Assembly (NCBI RefSeq): GCF_026230105.1
Contig: NC_079475.1
Span: 29,262,086 to 29,326,085, forward strand
Reading direction: 5' to 3'
DNA from: Diorhabda sublineata
Lineage: Eukaryota > Arthropoda > Insecta > Coleoptera > Chrysomelidae
Length of the DNA: 64,000 nt
Below the pieces are notes generated by a model that worked only from the letters and a program-made list of their open reading frames with translations, was not told the origin of the DNA and did no database searches. Of this stretch, positions 23,101 through 36,115 are shown piece after piece (the first letter of the stretch is position 1; each line of letters starts with the position of its first letter). The translations under genes were made by a program, and so were the position numbers.

Positions 23101-24411
23101 TACTCTAATAACGATTTCCTAACATATTCCTGATTAGATTTTCGTTCTGGTTTCTATGGAAGTGAGAGGTTCGCACAAGCAAAAAATATTCAAAATGAAA
23201 CCAATAAACATCATTTTGATAACATTTTTAGATAAACAAAATAAAACTAATCATAAACAAGGTCTCTTCTTCCGAAATGTCAAATTCTGAATAATTCTCA
23301 AAACCATAAAACAGTAGTTTTGTTATAGCATCAGTTGTTTCGACAAACTCTTTTATGATCACAACACTTGAATTATTTTTTTTTTGTTTATTTCATTTTT
23401 TAATTTGTTATAAAATAGTAATTTGTACTATGATATACAAAATTTTAATGGCGAGAAAAAATTTTCTTTGCTTGTACCAGCCATCACTTTAAGAAAAACT
23501 AAAAAAACTGTATATTTTCCCTCTCTGTAGACACGAGCCGTTATTATTTATATGAGCGACAGGTCTAAGCAAGTCACGCTATGCTCATTTTATATTTCCA
23601 CAGTTATAGCTCGGTCACCAACACACATCTACGGGGTGGCCCATTAGTGTGTGGAAGTGCAATAACTTACTTAAGATAAAATATGCAAAAAAAATTTAAA
23701 TAAAAGTTGTTATATTTGCACAGATACACATTTCTAAAATATTTTGAGGTATACAGGGTGTTAAGCCTAAGCGTGACATTATGAAGTAAAGTATATTTGT
23801 TTATCATCGAATTTAGCGTGAAATTCTGCATCTAGCCCTATCTTTTCTTTTCCCATAAATTGTGACGTTGCTAAGTTGGAGCGAAAATATGAAGATGTGA
23901 CAAAAATTGGTGCACTATAAATGCTGCCTAGTAAACATTATTAGTGAGAAGTAGCTAAACTTGTTTGGTAAGTACGAAGATAAAAGATGGCTAAAATGTC
24001 TGAACAGAATAGAAGTTTCGTTTGGGGTTAGGGGTGTTTTGTAGATAAGCATTAATTCAGGAAATTTCAATTAGAAAAAACTTCATTTTTTTGAATGGAA
24101 CATCCAGTATATTATTCTACCATTTTATAAAACTATTTTATCCTTTCAAATTATGTCTGATAATGTACACTATAAAATTGACTGTTTTTAAGAAAATTGC
24201 ATTTTTGGTTTTATGATTTAAAAATATTCACCTTTTTAACAAGTAAACACTGAATGTGACATTTAAAATACTTCTAGTTTTTGTGACAAAATCAAACCAG
24301 TAATTTGATACCTTTAAAAACTGTAATAAAGGGTATCCACAAAGCTCAAAATAAACAAATTAAACAGAAATAATTACCAACAAATAAGAAAGATCTAAAA
24401 ACTTTAGATAA
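23101..24411. other. AT-rich flank of a transposase relic
   Basis: Contains ACAGGGTGTTAAGC at about 23754 and AACATCCAGTATATT near 24105, both like the short ACAGGGTG-type termini of insect dispersed repeats. They may be part of the transposon whose coding relic follows, but I could not pair them as inverted repeats. Confidence 0.35.
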
Positions 24412-25170
24412 TTATTTTATTAAATGTTCAATATGACCATCATTTACTTCCATAAAATAATGTATGCGATCTTCAAAAGCTCTACTAGCACCATGTAACA
24501 TATCAACATCAGCAGTTCAGAAAACCTCCTTAATTCTATTCTTCATGTCTTCCTTAATAGTCGCGGGTGTTTTGTACACTTGTTCTTTGACGTAACCCCA
24601 CCAAAAAAATCCATTTTTGTAAGGTCCGGTGAACGAGGTGGCCATTTATGGGGTCCTCCTCTACCTATCCATTATCCGGGAAATTCATTATTATGGGGAA
24701 CTGGTGCACTGTCATGTAGGTACTACATTCGCCGCCAATCACGAGCAGGTAATTGCTGAAGTAGTTGAAGTAATTCGTTTTGTAGGAAATTTAAATAAAC
24801 TTGCCGATTAACGTCAGAGAAACATAGGCCTATGACATGATTCCCAATTATTCCACCCCATACATTTAATGACCAACTTGTTTGACTGATAGTCCGTATA
24901 CAATGCGGTTGATCTATTGCATAATAATGGCAATTGTGTATCTATTAACAAACCCATTTTTATGAAATGTTGCTTCATCGGCAAATAATAATTTTTTGTT
25001 TTGCTGAATTTGTTCTTAAGCCCACTATAGAAGGTTAACCGCTTTTCATAATCATCCAATAGCTCCTGCATTCGCTGTATACGGTAAGGATCCATTTTGT
25101 TCTCAGATAGAATTTTTTGGACGAAAATACGACTTCTGTCGGTTTGTTTTGATATTTTCCGTGTCGACAT
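24412..25170 (-). pseudogene. Tc1/mariner-superfamily (IS630-type) transposase relic, nearly full catalytic part
   Basis: On the minus strand, from 25170: MSTRKISKQTDRSRIFVQKI is the end of the HTH region; then DPYRIQRMQELLDD leads into the catalytic domain. The first Asp region (25000-24900) is badly decayed. At about 24730 is YMTVHQFP in one frame and LHDSAPVP in another, the second Asp box. About 24640-24600 reads WIGRGGPHKWPPRSPDLT, the third acidic box. After one more frameshift comes WWGYVKEQVYKT and finally GHIEHLIK with a stop at 24412-24414. At least three frame changes and one nonsense codon make it dead. In life it would cut and paste its transposon. The matching fragment at 11395-11585 is a second member. 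Confidence 0.85.
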
Positions 25171-25864
25171 ATGAGGATCTTCCGTAAATATTATACCGTA
25201 ATAATGTTTGAATGTAACTTTTTCTTTATTTCAATGTTTCTTTAGGTTACTTTCCACATTTGCATCACATGAATAAATGTATAATGAATTAAAAATCCAC
25301 TCATGCTACAAGGTTTTTCACATTTTTTTGTATAAATGAACTTGGTTATGTCATAGAAACAATTGGCAAACACAATACTATACACTTTGAGTCACAAATA
25401 AATTATAAGCGGCGACATTTCACAATAGTAATGTGTACAACTGAATGTAAACCAATGGGAGATAACGTTCTCCAGATCCGAACGCTTTCCATATAAACAC
25501 TGATAGAATATAATAGAAGCGATATATTATATATTATGATGTTAACTATACTCAGACATTTCTATTCACGCAAAGATTTAGATCTGGTTTAGATTGATAT
25601 CATATTCTCTTTATATTATTAACGAACTTCGTCTTTTGAAGTAGTTTACACTTTAGTTTGATGTCCAGAGCTAAATGAATAAGCAATTTCTAAGATAAAA
25701 TGAGAGTATTCTTGTATTGAAATCCATAGGAGGTTCCAATTACATGGTTTATAATGAGTGATTTTATAATAGAAATATTCGGTAAGAATTGATTTATCTA
25801 AATTTCTTGAAAAAATATTATTTTTCCAGTAAAGTAAACCCTTGTTTTCTTGTTCGGACATGAT
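25171..25864. other. AT-rich stretch, nothing recognised
   Basis: Upstream flank of the transposase relic in its own sense. No terminal repeat or gene was recognised. Confidence 0.4.
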
Positions 25865-26270
25865 CAGAAGACCTGAAGAAAAACAATTTCTTTTTTAAAG
25901 GGGTCAACCTAATTCGATCCTATAGTGAAACTCGTTAGGATATCCTTATAAGAAATATACTTTATTTTAGTAAGGTAATCCTTACTTCCTTAGTAATTCC
26001 TTGCTTGAACATGACCAGGAAAATCCAAAGTAAAATAAATTTTTCAAACGGGTCAACCTAATGTTAATGTGGACCTCGTCGGGATAAGCTGATAAGGAAT
26101 ATTTCTCTTTTCAACAAGGTGGTCCTAAGAGATTCATTATATAGACATAATCAGGAAAACCTGATAGAAAATTAATTTATTTCAAACAGGGGTATCCAGA
26201 TGCGCTCCCAGCGTAGACCTCGTCAGGTTTGCCCGAATAAGGTTAACCTTGTTTTAACCTGCTGTTTCAA
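25865..26270. repeat. ~145-bp degenerate tandem repeat, about 2.7 units
   Basis: GGGTCAACCT recurs at 25901 and 26050 and as GGGTATCCAG at 26190, steps of 149 and 140 bp. Each unit also has a GACCTCGTCAGG/GACCTCGTCGGG-like block and ends with a CAGGAAAA box (near 26019 and 26153). The sequence shares TAAGGTAATCCTTA-type words, inverted, with the 25-bp array at 22980. Confidence 0.7.
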
Positions 26271-28059
26271 GGAAATGGAAAAAAACATCTAGTCGGATTA
26301 TTTAACTCAACTGGTGATCTGGTGAACACTTCTCGATGGGACAAATAAATTACAATGATAATCGATTGTAATTCGCTACTCTGAAGCATCAGAAGCATAA
26401 AAAAGAAAAAGTGTTTCAAAATGTAATCTTTCAACGGAGTTTAAAAAACGATTTTCTAAGTAATTTGATCAAAAACTCTAATAATAATACTGCTAATAAT
26501 ACTAAAAAAGTTTGAAGCCAAATCCTAGTATTAATAAATTGCAAAAATTGATGGAATCAAGATAGATAATTTCAAAAAAATCTGTATGATTATCAAAGTC
26601 TTATAATTATTTATTTCAAGATTTTTAAAAGATATAATATATCAGTACTTTCGATATTGAATGTTTACTCCGTGAAAATAATGTCAATAAGATACAATAA
26701 AAATCATCCAATGATACGACTCTCGAGGACTTGCTGATAATGGTGGTTTGACAGTATCTATCAAAAGAAGGGTGGATAACATATAGAAAAGAGTTTTGAA
26801 AAGTATGATAGAATGAATCCACTGAAATAATTGTGAAATCTAGTACAAATAATTTGTTTTTGGTTTAAGAAGATGCAAGTAGCAGAAATAATAAATTTTA
26901 AGAAATGGAACAAAAAACATGACTGTAAATATTTTTCTAATATTAATAAATTGTGGGTACATACATCTATTAAAATATCTCTGTTTATAATTCGTGCGTT
27001 GATGTTGCTAATAACATTCATTATGGATACAGTTTCTAATGCAAAATCAATTCTGTTGCTTTCGCTTTACATGCTTACGGTTCTCCAAATACAAATAGTA
27101 TACAATGTGTTCATAGAGGAAAGTAACTCTCAAATGTTTTTTATTTAATTTAGGTCATCTGCTTAGAAGAGTGCACCTCCAAAACGACTTAATCAACTTA
27201 TTCTTCGAATAGCGAATAGCACAACTTGTATATACCTCAAGTTTATTATAATCTATAAAATAATTAAAGCAATAGTCATAATCGCATAATTCTATATGTT
27301 CTATAGCTACAGTCGTTTTATTATTAAAATTATGAACGTTTTTATATTGCTCGTTCTTATTTTATTATTGTCTGCTCTTGCGACAGCCATTATTAAATTA
27401 GTAATTGATTGAAAAGAAAAGCTCTTATCGTAGAAAGTTGGGGAGTTAACATTAGACATGTTTATTAACCATCCAATTCATTATTAGCACGCTGGGTAAG
27501 TTGATTTGTTAAAACTTAAGAACTAAATTATTTGAAATTTCGAAAGCTTACTAATCATCGACTAAAATTTTATGAAATCGTGCCATAATCTTGATCAGGT
27601 TATCAGGGTAAGCGTTTTTGTTACCCGATTCCGGGTGGTTAATTGTGTCAAATATCAAGGGACGAGCAGATACATGTGCATTGCTTAGTTTCATAATCGA
27701 AAAAACTCGGTATTTTCATCAAAGTATCAAAGGAAGGTAGTAGACGTGCAATTCCCCACTTTTTTGATAAATCATCACATTAAAATAAAAGTAAATCATA
27801 GTCTATACAATTAGAACAACACGCAGAAAATAATTTTCAACCTCTTTAAATAAGGGTAGTGATTAATAAAACATTTTAACGTAGAAAGCGTTAGGTGCTT
27901 TCTAAGATAATCTTATAATGACTCTACATTTTTCAGTATCATTGAGGTTTTACTTTTACCTAGTGACTATTGAAAAATATACGAAGAGAACAAAAACCAA
28001 ACGGAAACAGGTGAAAAGGAAATAATGAATGACAAATAGATTAGTTAAATCAATCAAAA
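26271..28059. other. AT-rich stretch, nothing recognised
   Basis: Several small frames (for example 26873-27148 +) are Leu/Ile-rich by base composition only. Nothing supported. Confidence 0.45.
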
Positions 28060-28260
28060 CATAAAAAAAGGAATTCTACATTGAACTTAAAAAAACAATA
28101 TCTACATAAAGAAGAATACCTAAATTACATTCTTAAGCCGGCTCATACAAAACTGAATTATTATGTATGGGACACCACAAGAAATCTTTCAAAAAAACCA
28201 AGAGATCTGATCAAGGAACTATTAACAGATGAAAACAAATTGATGAGAGATGACTAACAA
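28060..28260 (+). pseudogene. possible jockey ORF2 linker fragment
   Basis: The + strand reads KLNYYVWDTTRNLSKKPRD, similar to the N-Y-x-x-W-x-x-T segment between endonuclease and RT of jockey-type LINEs. If correct, it is the upstream part of the jockey relic at 28970, split by the mariner relic at 28343-28800. Confidence 0.4.
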
Positions 28261-28342
28261 AGCAGAAATCAAGCAATGCAAAGAAAATTAATTATGTTGT
28301 ACTATAAAAAACATTTTTTTCTCATTAGAGGTAGGAAGGTAT

Positions 28343-28800
28343 AATATACGATGTGTGCTCAAAGATAGTGCCAAAAGCTTTCACCGGGGATAAAAACAAA
28401 TGCAAACCAGACTGCAAGGAGTTGGTGTGCTGTACACCACGACAGACACTAAAATTTGGTAATCCCTCAAAACTATACTTGGTGGTATATATCCGTTAAC
28501 CATTAACAAAATACAACTATTGATTAGAAATGGTTGGAAACTTCCGATGTCAGTAAAAATATCTCAACCGTTATCGCTTTATTCGATATCCACGACATTG
28601 TTCATTGTGCGACTCGAACTCGCCAAAACAAGCTCGGTCGTGCTCCATGATAACGCACGGGCCCCTTTAGCATTGATTAGGCTGAAATTTTTGGAAAAAA
28701 AGGCATTCCAAAGATGTCACACTCGCGCTATAGTTCTAAAATCAGCTCCTGCGACTATCCATGCTTTAAATCGCTAAGGTAACGTTGAAATCAAGAAAGG
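28343..28800 (+). pseudogene. mariner-like transposase relic
   Basis: The start CGATGTGTGCTCAAAGATAG resembles a mariner terminal repeat. The + strand frame 28520-28777 contains SSVVLHDNARAPLALI, the box with the second catalytic Asp. About 100 bp on, in another frame, HSRYSSKISSCDYPCFKSLR is a decayed form of the third-Asp box. The spacing of the two boxes suits a DD34D-type mariner. The N-terminal HTH part is missing and no right terminal repeat was found. Confidence 0.65.
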
Positions 28801-28969
28801 AGCTGAAATAGTAGTGGTTAGGCCTTCTCATAATTGTCTAATCAATTTAATAGATATATTCTAAACTAATCAAAAAATTCAAAATTTTTAATAGAAGAGC
28901 AGCAACTCACCTCGCTCTGAAATTAGCTCGTTAATCAAATTCGAACATTAAGATTATAGCCATTGGTTT

Positions 28970-30000
28970 GTGAGTTTGCCTCTCCTAAAGAAGTAATAAC
29001 CGAAATTAAAGATAATATCAATCCTGAAAAATCTAATCTAATCTAATTACTGGAGAAATTTTGAAACAACTACCCAAAAAAGCAATAGTTAAGCTAACTA
29101 ACCCAATAAATGATGCATTCATACTGAAGTATATACCCACCGTTTGGAAATGTGTACCCAAGCCAGAAAAACCACCTGAAGTATCGTCTTTCTGACCGAT
29201 GTTATTACTGCATGTAGAAACTATTTAAGAAACTCCAACTTAGAAGACCAAAATCGCTTATCGAAGAAGTCTTGTGCTACTATCTTTCTTGATGTATCAG
29301 AATTGTTTAATAAGGTTTGGCATGAAGGCCCAATGCATAAGTAAAGTTTTTCCTTCCAAAACAATATTCAGATATTCTCCATTCATACATATTGGAAAGA
29401 TACGTATATGAAAATTACCATAAGGAAGTGTTCTAGGACCTGTCCTATACTTTTTGTGCACATTTGATTTTCCAGACTTAGAAGACAATACCGTGGCTAC
29501 TTCAGTTCATATTAACTTCATAAACAAAAGGTTAAATCATATTCCAGTCAGAATAAATAACCTGATTCCACATTCAAACTTAGCGAATTACTTTGGAATA
29601 ACCTTAAATGCCAAACTTCGATGGAACGTTCATGTTAAAAAGAAAAGAGAACTTAGACTGGGGTAAAGAAAAATGTACTGGCTAATTGGAATAAACTCTA
29701 CTCTGTCTCTACATAATAAGCTTATGCCGATTTAAGCAGATACTTAAGTCTGTATGGACATATGGTATCCAACTATGGGAATGCATCAAAGCAAGCAATG
29801 TCGACGCTATTTAGCTCCTTGATAATACTGAGCTGGAAAGAAAAAAAGGGACAAGCCCTTTGAGTTAGTTTAGTGTTTTCAGTATAAAATCAGAGCTTAT
29901 GTGTACACGTTAAACTTTAGTATAATCAATTCTGTAGAACCTAAGCAACGCTGATGAGTATACCTTAGCTTTGAATATTCAAACTCCATTAGATTAAATT
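28970..30000 (+). pseudogene. jockey-type LINE reverse transcriptase relic
   Basis: In order along the + strand and in changing frames: SPKEVITEIKDNINPEKS, then ILKQLPKKAIVKLTNPINDA (RT start, ~29055-29110), PKPEKPPEVSSF (~29160), then a gap, GSVLGPVLYFLCTFDF (~29430-29475, palm), HINFINKRLNHIPVRINN (~29505), KLRWNVHVKKKRE (~29610), and MYWLIGINSTLSLHNKL (~29675-29725). The catalytic Y-x-D-D box is deleted between the palm motif and HINF. Homology fades after about 29850. The element is on the same strand as the gene A and B exons. Confidence 0.88.
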
Positions 30001-30889
30001 AGAGCTGAATTGCTCATTGGTCACTGTTGACTGAATTGTGATATCTTAGAAGCCTTTATCGGTGTTTAATTAAAAAAAATTGCATAAAAGTAGACTGAAA
30101 AGTTTGCGAAACAAAGTACAAAAGAGGAGATTGAAAAACCGGTTAACTCCTTTCTTTTTCTTATAAAAGTCTTCATGTATATAAAAATTTGCTCTAATCA
30201 TCAGATTCACCAACAGCTATTTCCTAAAATAGAATAGTACCTACTAAAAGAACAACATGTTGACACCATTGAGAAGACTACCACAACAGATAAATGCGTT
30301 TCTGAAAGAAATTTATCAGAAAAACTTCCAGCCATATTTTCAATGTTAATATTAGTGCTTTAATAGCCAAAGGAAAGATTTATTCAAATTTCATGTTTAC
30401 TTTCGCCTTTCTTCCTATTCAAATAATCTCGTAAATAATCAGTTACAATCTTACATTATAAAACGTCCCCCATAATTTTGAAGTGGATTATAATTGTCAT
30501 GTCAATAATATTAAGAATGTTATTTTTCATTGAAGCTATAAGGCACCTACAAAAAGAAAAATGCAGCAATAACACTAACTAATCAATTATTATAATGAAA
30601 AAGTTGGCACCATAACTGCCCACTTTACAAATTACAATGTCAGAGTTTATCTGTTCTTATTATTGTGATAGCTAATTCGGAAAAAGATTATTATTATAGA
30701 GCACTGATGTGTGGGAAGATTAGTATATAGTATAGTACATAGTGTATGGGACAGATAGAAGAATGAGAGATCGAGAACCGATTTTTAGTTGACAGTAATA
30801 GTGAAAAACATTTTGTTAATCAAATGGATTAACAGTCATTGTTGCTGATTACATCACATTGAGCTTCTAGTGATGTTTCTATCCTTTTT
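30001..30889. other. AT-rich stretch, possible LINE 3' remains
   Basis: Probably includes the decayed 3' end of the jockey relic, but no motif was readable. Confidence 0.35.
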
Positions 30890-32030
30890 AACATAATAAT
30901 CTTGGTCTTCCTCTGTTTATGAGGGATCCATTACATCTTTTTTTTTGGCAATCTTTCCGTCTTCATCCTCTGCACGTGCCTGTACCAAATCAACTACTCC
31001 TCCTCAAAATATTCTATAATTGTTTCTTTCAGGTTCATTTGTTCTTTTATTGTGTCGTTGGTTTCGATCTAACCTTGACGTTCTATTTTTCTTAAGGCTT
31101 CTATTTCTGTGGCTTATATTTTATTCTCTACGTTTCCGATCTATATACCAACGTACTCCTAATCATTGCATTGGAGATCCTCATTTTTCGTTTTCGTTCA
31201 TCTTTGTCAGAATAGCTTCTAGATCTTCATAGTTCTCACTTATCTCTTTAATTGTATTGTTTTCTAGTTGTATGTCTATGTATCCTCTCCTATACATAAA
31301 TACTTTCCTTTAGTTTGTGTGCCATGTAGTCATCTCTGTCGCTTGCACATATCACCTGATCATCTGCAAATTGGAAGCGGTATAAACAGGTGTCATCGTC
31401 GATTTGGATTTCTTGCATTTCTTCTTACAATTTTTTAGAGCTTTTGAATTATATATTTTCAAAAGAGTTGGTGAGATGCAGCACCCATGTCTCAGGCCTT
31501 TGTTGACTGTGAAGGATTCCGTTACTTTATTTCCTAGTTTTACTGCAGACTTGTAAAGGTATGGTTAATATTGCTATTTTCAAGAGTTTTCTAAAATTTT
31601 GATATTGGTTTATTATCGTAAACCTTTAGTAAATCTATAAACATTAGGTGTACTGGTCTATTTCTTACTGTTTTCTTCTCTATCAACTGCTTTGAAGAGA
31701 AGACTTTGTCTATACAGGACTTTCCATCTCGAGACGTCTCCTTCTTTGTAATTAGTATATTCCTGCTCTATCAGTTCCTTATTATTCTTGTATATACCTT
31801 CAACCTGCTTATTGCACTTGTTACTGATATCTCACGATAATTGTTACTTTTTAGTTTGTTCCCCTTTTCATATTTAGATGTGATGTAAGCTGTAATCCAG
31901 TCTTCGGGTATATTTTCAACATTTACGTATTGTGTATAAATATAAGCTAATGATACGAAAAGTGTATTTGTTCAATTTTTTTTTAGTTCAGTACTAATCC
32001 CACCTCTACCCGAAGTTCATCTATTTTTTA
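30890..32030 (-). pseudogene. non-LTR retrotransposon reverse transcriptase relic (second LINE family)
   Basis: On the minus strand, 31500-31420 reads VNKGLRHGCCISPTLLKIYN, the palm segment with the R-H/Q-G-C-x-I-S-P-T-L-F signature, and 31381-31325 reads FQFADDQVICASDRDDYMA, the F-A-D-D catalytic box. Upstream, around 31700-31560, VYRFTKGLR and LYKSAVKLGNKVTESF fit the preceding part. F-A-D-D-Q-V with G-C-x-I-S-P marks a LINE family different from the jockey relics here. Several frameshifts and stops, no endonuclease or ORF1. Clade not determined. Confidence 0.75.
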
Positions 32031-32879
32031 GTTGCTCCGCTTTATTTATAACTACTGTTAATTCTGTGTATTTTGTGTAAATTATAATTATGTAATAGCC
32101 CTTTTTCGGCAATTGTAGGATCGTAACGTATAAAATGTATGGAATACGAAAAAAGTTGGGTAACAATAAAGCGATAAAATAAGCTACTAAAAAAAGATGT
32201 ACAGTATACGAAAAAAAAACACGAGGAAAAAAACAACAGCCAAAGAAGAAGACCTACGAATATTGAACATGCAGAAATGGAAACATAATAAAAAATTATG
32301 AGAAATGGTTGATAATACCATGTAGAGATAGGCTTACACATATTGTAGTATAGTATTGAAGCCAAATTCGATTATTTTCCAAGATAATAATGACATATGA
32401 TTTGAAAAAAATACCTGATGATAGACTTTAATAATAATTTTTATTAAAACTTGTGTATTTGAACTTCAAATAAGAGAAAATTTTGTCAATTATTTAAACG
32501 AATCTTATAAACATTTTTATAATTACATGTTTTTCTCAAGTCTGGTTTGTTTGTGAGTGAATTCTCAATCTCTCGGCATAATTTTGATTATTTTTTATGT
32601 ACTCTTATTTCAAACTCAAATCACTTTAATATGGGTATGTTTTGTTCCTCGAATTTTTCATTGATTAAAAGAGCTCACTGTAGCTACAATAATTAATTCA
32701 AATAAGCAGGATACTTCTACAAAAAAATATTTTTGCACAACTACTTACTTTGGAGTATATTTAAGATATGGCGAGCAGAGACAGATAGAGAAAGACCAAC
32801 CAAAGACTCTTTGTCTCTCATCCAATAGTGCAAATCCATTTACATGCTGCTCTCTGCATCTTCAATCTCGTGTCGCGTT

Positions 32880-34515
32880 GTTTGTAATTGAATTCCTCCG
32901 AAACGGCTTGACCGATTCCCATGAAATTTTGTGTGCATATCGAGGAGGTCTGAGAATCAAACATTTATTTATAATTCCCCTAAATGTTAAGGGAAGTCCA
33001 CCCTTAATTTTTTTTATCATACAGCATTAAAAAATACATACAACCCTAAATTTTCAACCTCCTACGATCAACCCCTATTTTTTATTTGTTAATCATAAAC
33101 TTTAATTTCTTTGTCATGACTTGAATGAAAAATTTTATATTACTCTGAATTTTTCACCTCTCTACGATCAACCCCTATTTTTCCATCGCGATTTTTTTCA
33201 AAGGACACCAGTTGACGCGTGCCCCGGTTTATTCAAATCAAATAGTTTGGGTCGTGTATATACAGTCAATCCAAGGCAGACTGAGTGCTTTTATCTGCGA
33301 CTGTTGTTGGTTGATGTCACCGCACCATTGTCATTTCAAGATACACGCAAGTTAGATGGACAACAGTATCCAACGAATGCTTTGCACTAGGCTTACTAGG
33401 AGAGCAGCATTAAACTGCACGGGAACACAAATTCGTCTACCATTTGCTATGCTGACTACATGTTTCCCGGCCCGAGCACAAATGTTGTTGGATAATCACA
33501 ATTCAATGACTGATGATATATTGTATCGACATCGTACAAAATAAAACGATCTAACGATATGTGATACAATTTAAAATGAAGCAATGATTGCTATCGAGGA
33601 TCAATGCAGTGCTATTGCGAATTTACCGATCAGTCATTTCGGTATGAGTTCACCGAATCGTGAACTACAGTACGATACTGTAGAAGTGGCAAGCATTGTT
33701 AGTCGCAATTTTCCACTACTAAATGATGAACAAAAAATGATTTACAATCTCATTATGCTAGCAGTTTCGGCAGGACAAGGAGTTTTTTTTTGGGTGCATC
33801 AGGTGGAACTGGCAAAACGTTTCTTAGTTCGCTACTTCTTGCGATACGATCAAAAAATGGCATCGCATTGGCCGTTGCATCTTCTGGCATTGCAGCAACT
33901 TTATTAGATGAAGGCAGAAGACCTCATTCAGCATTTAAGCTGCCATTGGACATTCAAAAACATCCAGATGCAGTGTGCAACATAAAAAACAATCGTCTAT
34001 GGCCACAGTGCTGAAAAAATGTGAAATTATTATCTGGGATTAATACATTATAGGACATTAAAGGATGAAAAAACAACGATAAACTATTTGGCGGCACTCC
34101 TTTCGGGTGAACACTTCCCGTTATTCCACGTCAACATACGTTGTCAAAATCAACGCTTGCTTAAAATCATCGCGACTGTGGTATAACGTTAAAAAGTACA
34201 ACTGTTGATGAACATGGGCGTTCAAATACTTTAGGATCCATTCGCCGAAAATTTCTTTAAACAACTCTCATCGATAACATATTTCCCGATGTATGAAAAT
34301 AATAAGTGGCTGGTAGAAAGAGTGATTTTGACAGTAAAAAAAGTGAACGTCAATGGATTAAATTTAAAGTTGTTGCCTGGGGTATTGGTCTCATACAAAT
34401 CTATCGATGCAGTTTGCGATACCAACGAATTGTGAATTATTCAATTGAGCTTTAAAATTCATTAGATTTGCCAGGCATGCCATCATCATCTATTGTGCTG
34501 AGAGATTAATCTTTA
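32880..34515 (+). pseudogene. Helitron RepHel relic with PIF1-type helicase
   Basis: From 33190 the + strand follows the C-terminal part of a Helitron RepHel protein. It reads DLFKSN-type LFKSNSLGRVYTVNPRQTEC (~33230), PLSFQDTRKLDG (~33325), FAMLTTCFPARAQMLLDNHN (~33450), LNDEQKMIYNLIM (~33720), the Walker A box GASGGTGKT (33793-33819, frame-shifted by a T run at 33784-33791), and VASSGIAATLLDEG. After a gap, 34230-34500 gives LPGVLVSYKSIDAVCDTNEL and SLDLPGMPSS. The Rep nuclease domain with its HUH motif is absent or too decayed to see. Upstream at 32890-33190 is typical Helitron-associated non-coding sequence (CTCCGAAACGGCTTGACCGA). Rolling-circle transposition would need an intact Rep and helicase, so this copy is dead. 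No terminal CTRR hairpin was identified. Confidence 0.9.
33040..33190 (+). repeat. tandem ~105-bp repeat, 2 units, in the Helitron 5' part
   Basis: TACGATCAACCCCTATTTTT occurs at about 33063 and 33165, each time preceded by an AATTTT(T)CA-x-CCTC block. Two tandem non-coding units just before the coding relic. Confidence 0.75.
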
Positions 34516-35228
34516 TTTTTTTAACTTTCATTGTCTACAACGTTTCCGATTACAAGTACATTCCTACATACTGATAGTAAGTTAGTTATTTGTATTTGTA
34601 TTGTATTTGTATAAATTTATATGGCAGAACAACTTTTGTCGGGTCAGTTAGTATTAACTCTAAACTTTTGATGCTCGATATTAATCTTTTTACATCGAAA
34701 ACTTAATATATATCAAATGTAATTTCACTTAGACTTTCTATTTCACTTAATTTAATAAATTTTTTGTTGATTACGATATAAATATTTCACAATAAACAAT
34801 ACATATATACTTTGAACTATTTCATGCCTGACTATAAAAAATGCTGTCAGCTTTTGCTGTTGATTCAAATATTCTCGGGTCGTTATTTTATGTATTTCAA
34901 TATATTTTGTACTGAACAACAATCAAAACAAGGTACTGATTCATCAAGGTACTGGGGCTAGATGCTTCGACAGGCGTCATTAAAGAAGCAGAATGATAAT
35001 TGTGATACTGAATGTACAATTGAATTGTACGTATAGGGTAATATTTTAGTTCTAAAATTCTGTTTGTATTGGATGGGCAACTGAGAGCGCTCGTCGGCCA
35101 TATCTCAGGAACGGATTATGTTACAGCTTCAGGAAAGAAAAATTGTAACGAGTCGCTAGAACACGTGGTCATTATTTTCAGAATTGTAGTTTCACCACTA
35201 GAGATATTAAAAAATCAATTTTTTTCAA
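34516..35228. other. AT-rich stretch, nothing recognised
   Basis: May include the 3' end of the Helitron, but no terminal hairpin with CTRR could be made out. Confidence 0.35.
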
Positions 35229-36115
35229 AATTTACTCAATTAAATTGCACTTTATATAATTAGATTATCGATAATTTAACAAATTCTGTGCATTTTCCAT
35301 TTACAAGTTTTAGTTTATCTCTTCAAATAAGAGGTAGGAGAAAGTGAGAATCTTGTTATTAAAAAATGTCTCAAAGTCCGGTTCTACCTAGCCGAGTTTC
35401 ATAAACCTGATGTTATTTGAAAGAGATTTTATGCAGCAATACAAAATATACAAGTTCTGAGCAATTCAATTAGCAACGTGAATGCTTAAGGGAGTTGCTC
35501 CATATTTTTCAGATATTGTGATTTCTCTTGACAAATTTGAATAGAAGCTAAAAAGTTTGAGTAGATTTTTTGAAATTAAAATAGCGAACACCGCATGACA
35601 ATATGTTAATTGTGTCCTGAGATATCTTCCGTAAACGGCAAGAATTTTCCTACGTCTAGTAGTTGTATAGTATAAAGTAAATTGTGTTAAATTTGTCTCA
35701 TTATTTAAAAAAGCATAAAATATAACTAATAACCTACATATTTGTCAAACAACAGCAAGTAAAATTTTAAATATGAAATATAACAAGAAGGCCATGTTCA
35801 TAGTACGATATAAAATTGATATGAAAGTTATATTTGAGTAATTAACTAAATAAAAACTAAGAGGTCAACCGAAAAACATTCGTTAAAACACCACCAGGGG
35901 TTAAAGCAGTTGAAGCCCTTATTCGTTTGGTACCAACGAATGGCTTCAATTTGTCGTACTGCCGTAAATACTCATATCATATTAATTATTTTTGGACAAA
36001 AGATCTTTGAAACAACATCTCTTATTTGAAGAGATAAACTGAAACTGTGAAAATGCGCAAAATTTGTTAAAGAATTCGATTATTTTGTATCAAGTGCCAC
36101 TTAATTGGATAAATT
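35229..36115. mobile_element. ~890-bp element with ~100-bp terminal inverted repeats
   Basis: Left arm 35229-35333 and right arm 36019-36115 are inverted copies. The innermost part is nearly perfect (GTTTATCTCTTCAAATAAGAG against its inverse), and similarity continues outward through AACAAATT...GCATTTTC to AATTTA(C/T)YCAATTAA at the tips. The ~685 bp between the arms codes for nothing recognised. No target duplication could be assigned, so the superfamily is unknown; a long-TIR MITE is the simplest reading. Confidence 0.75.
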
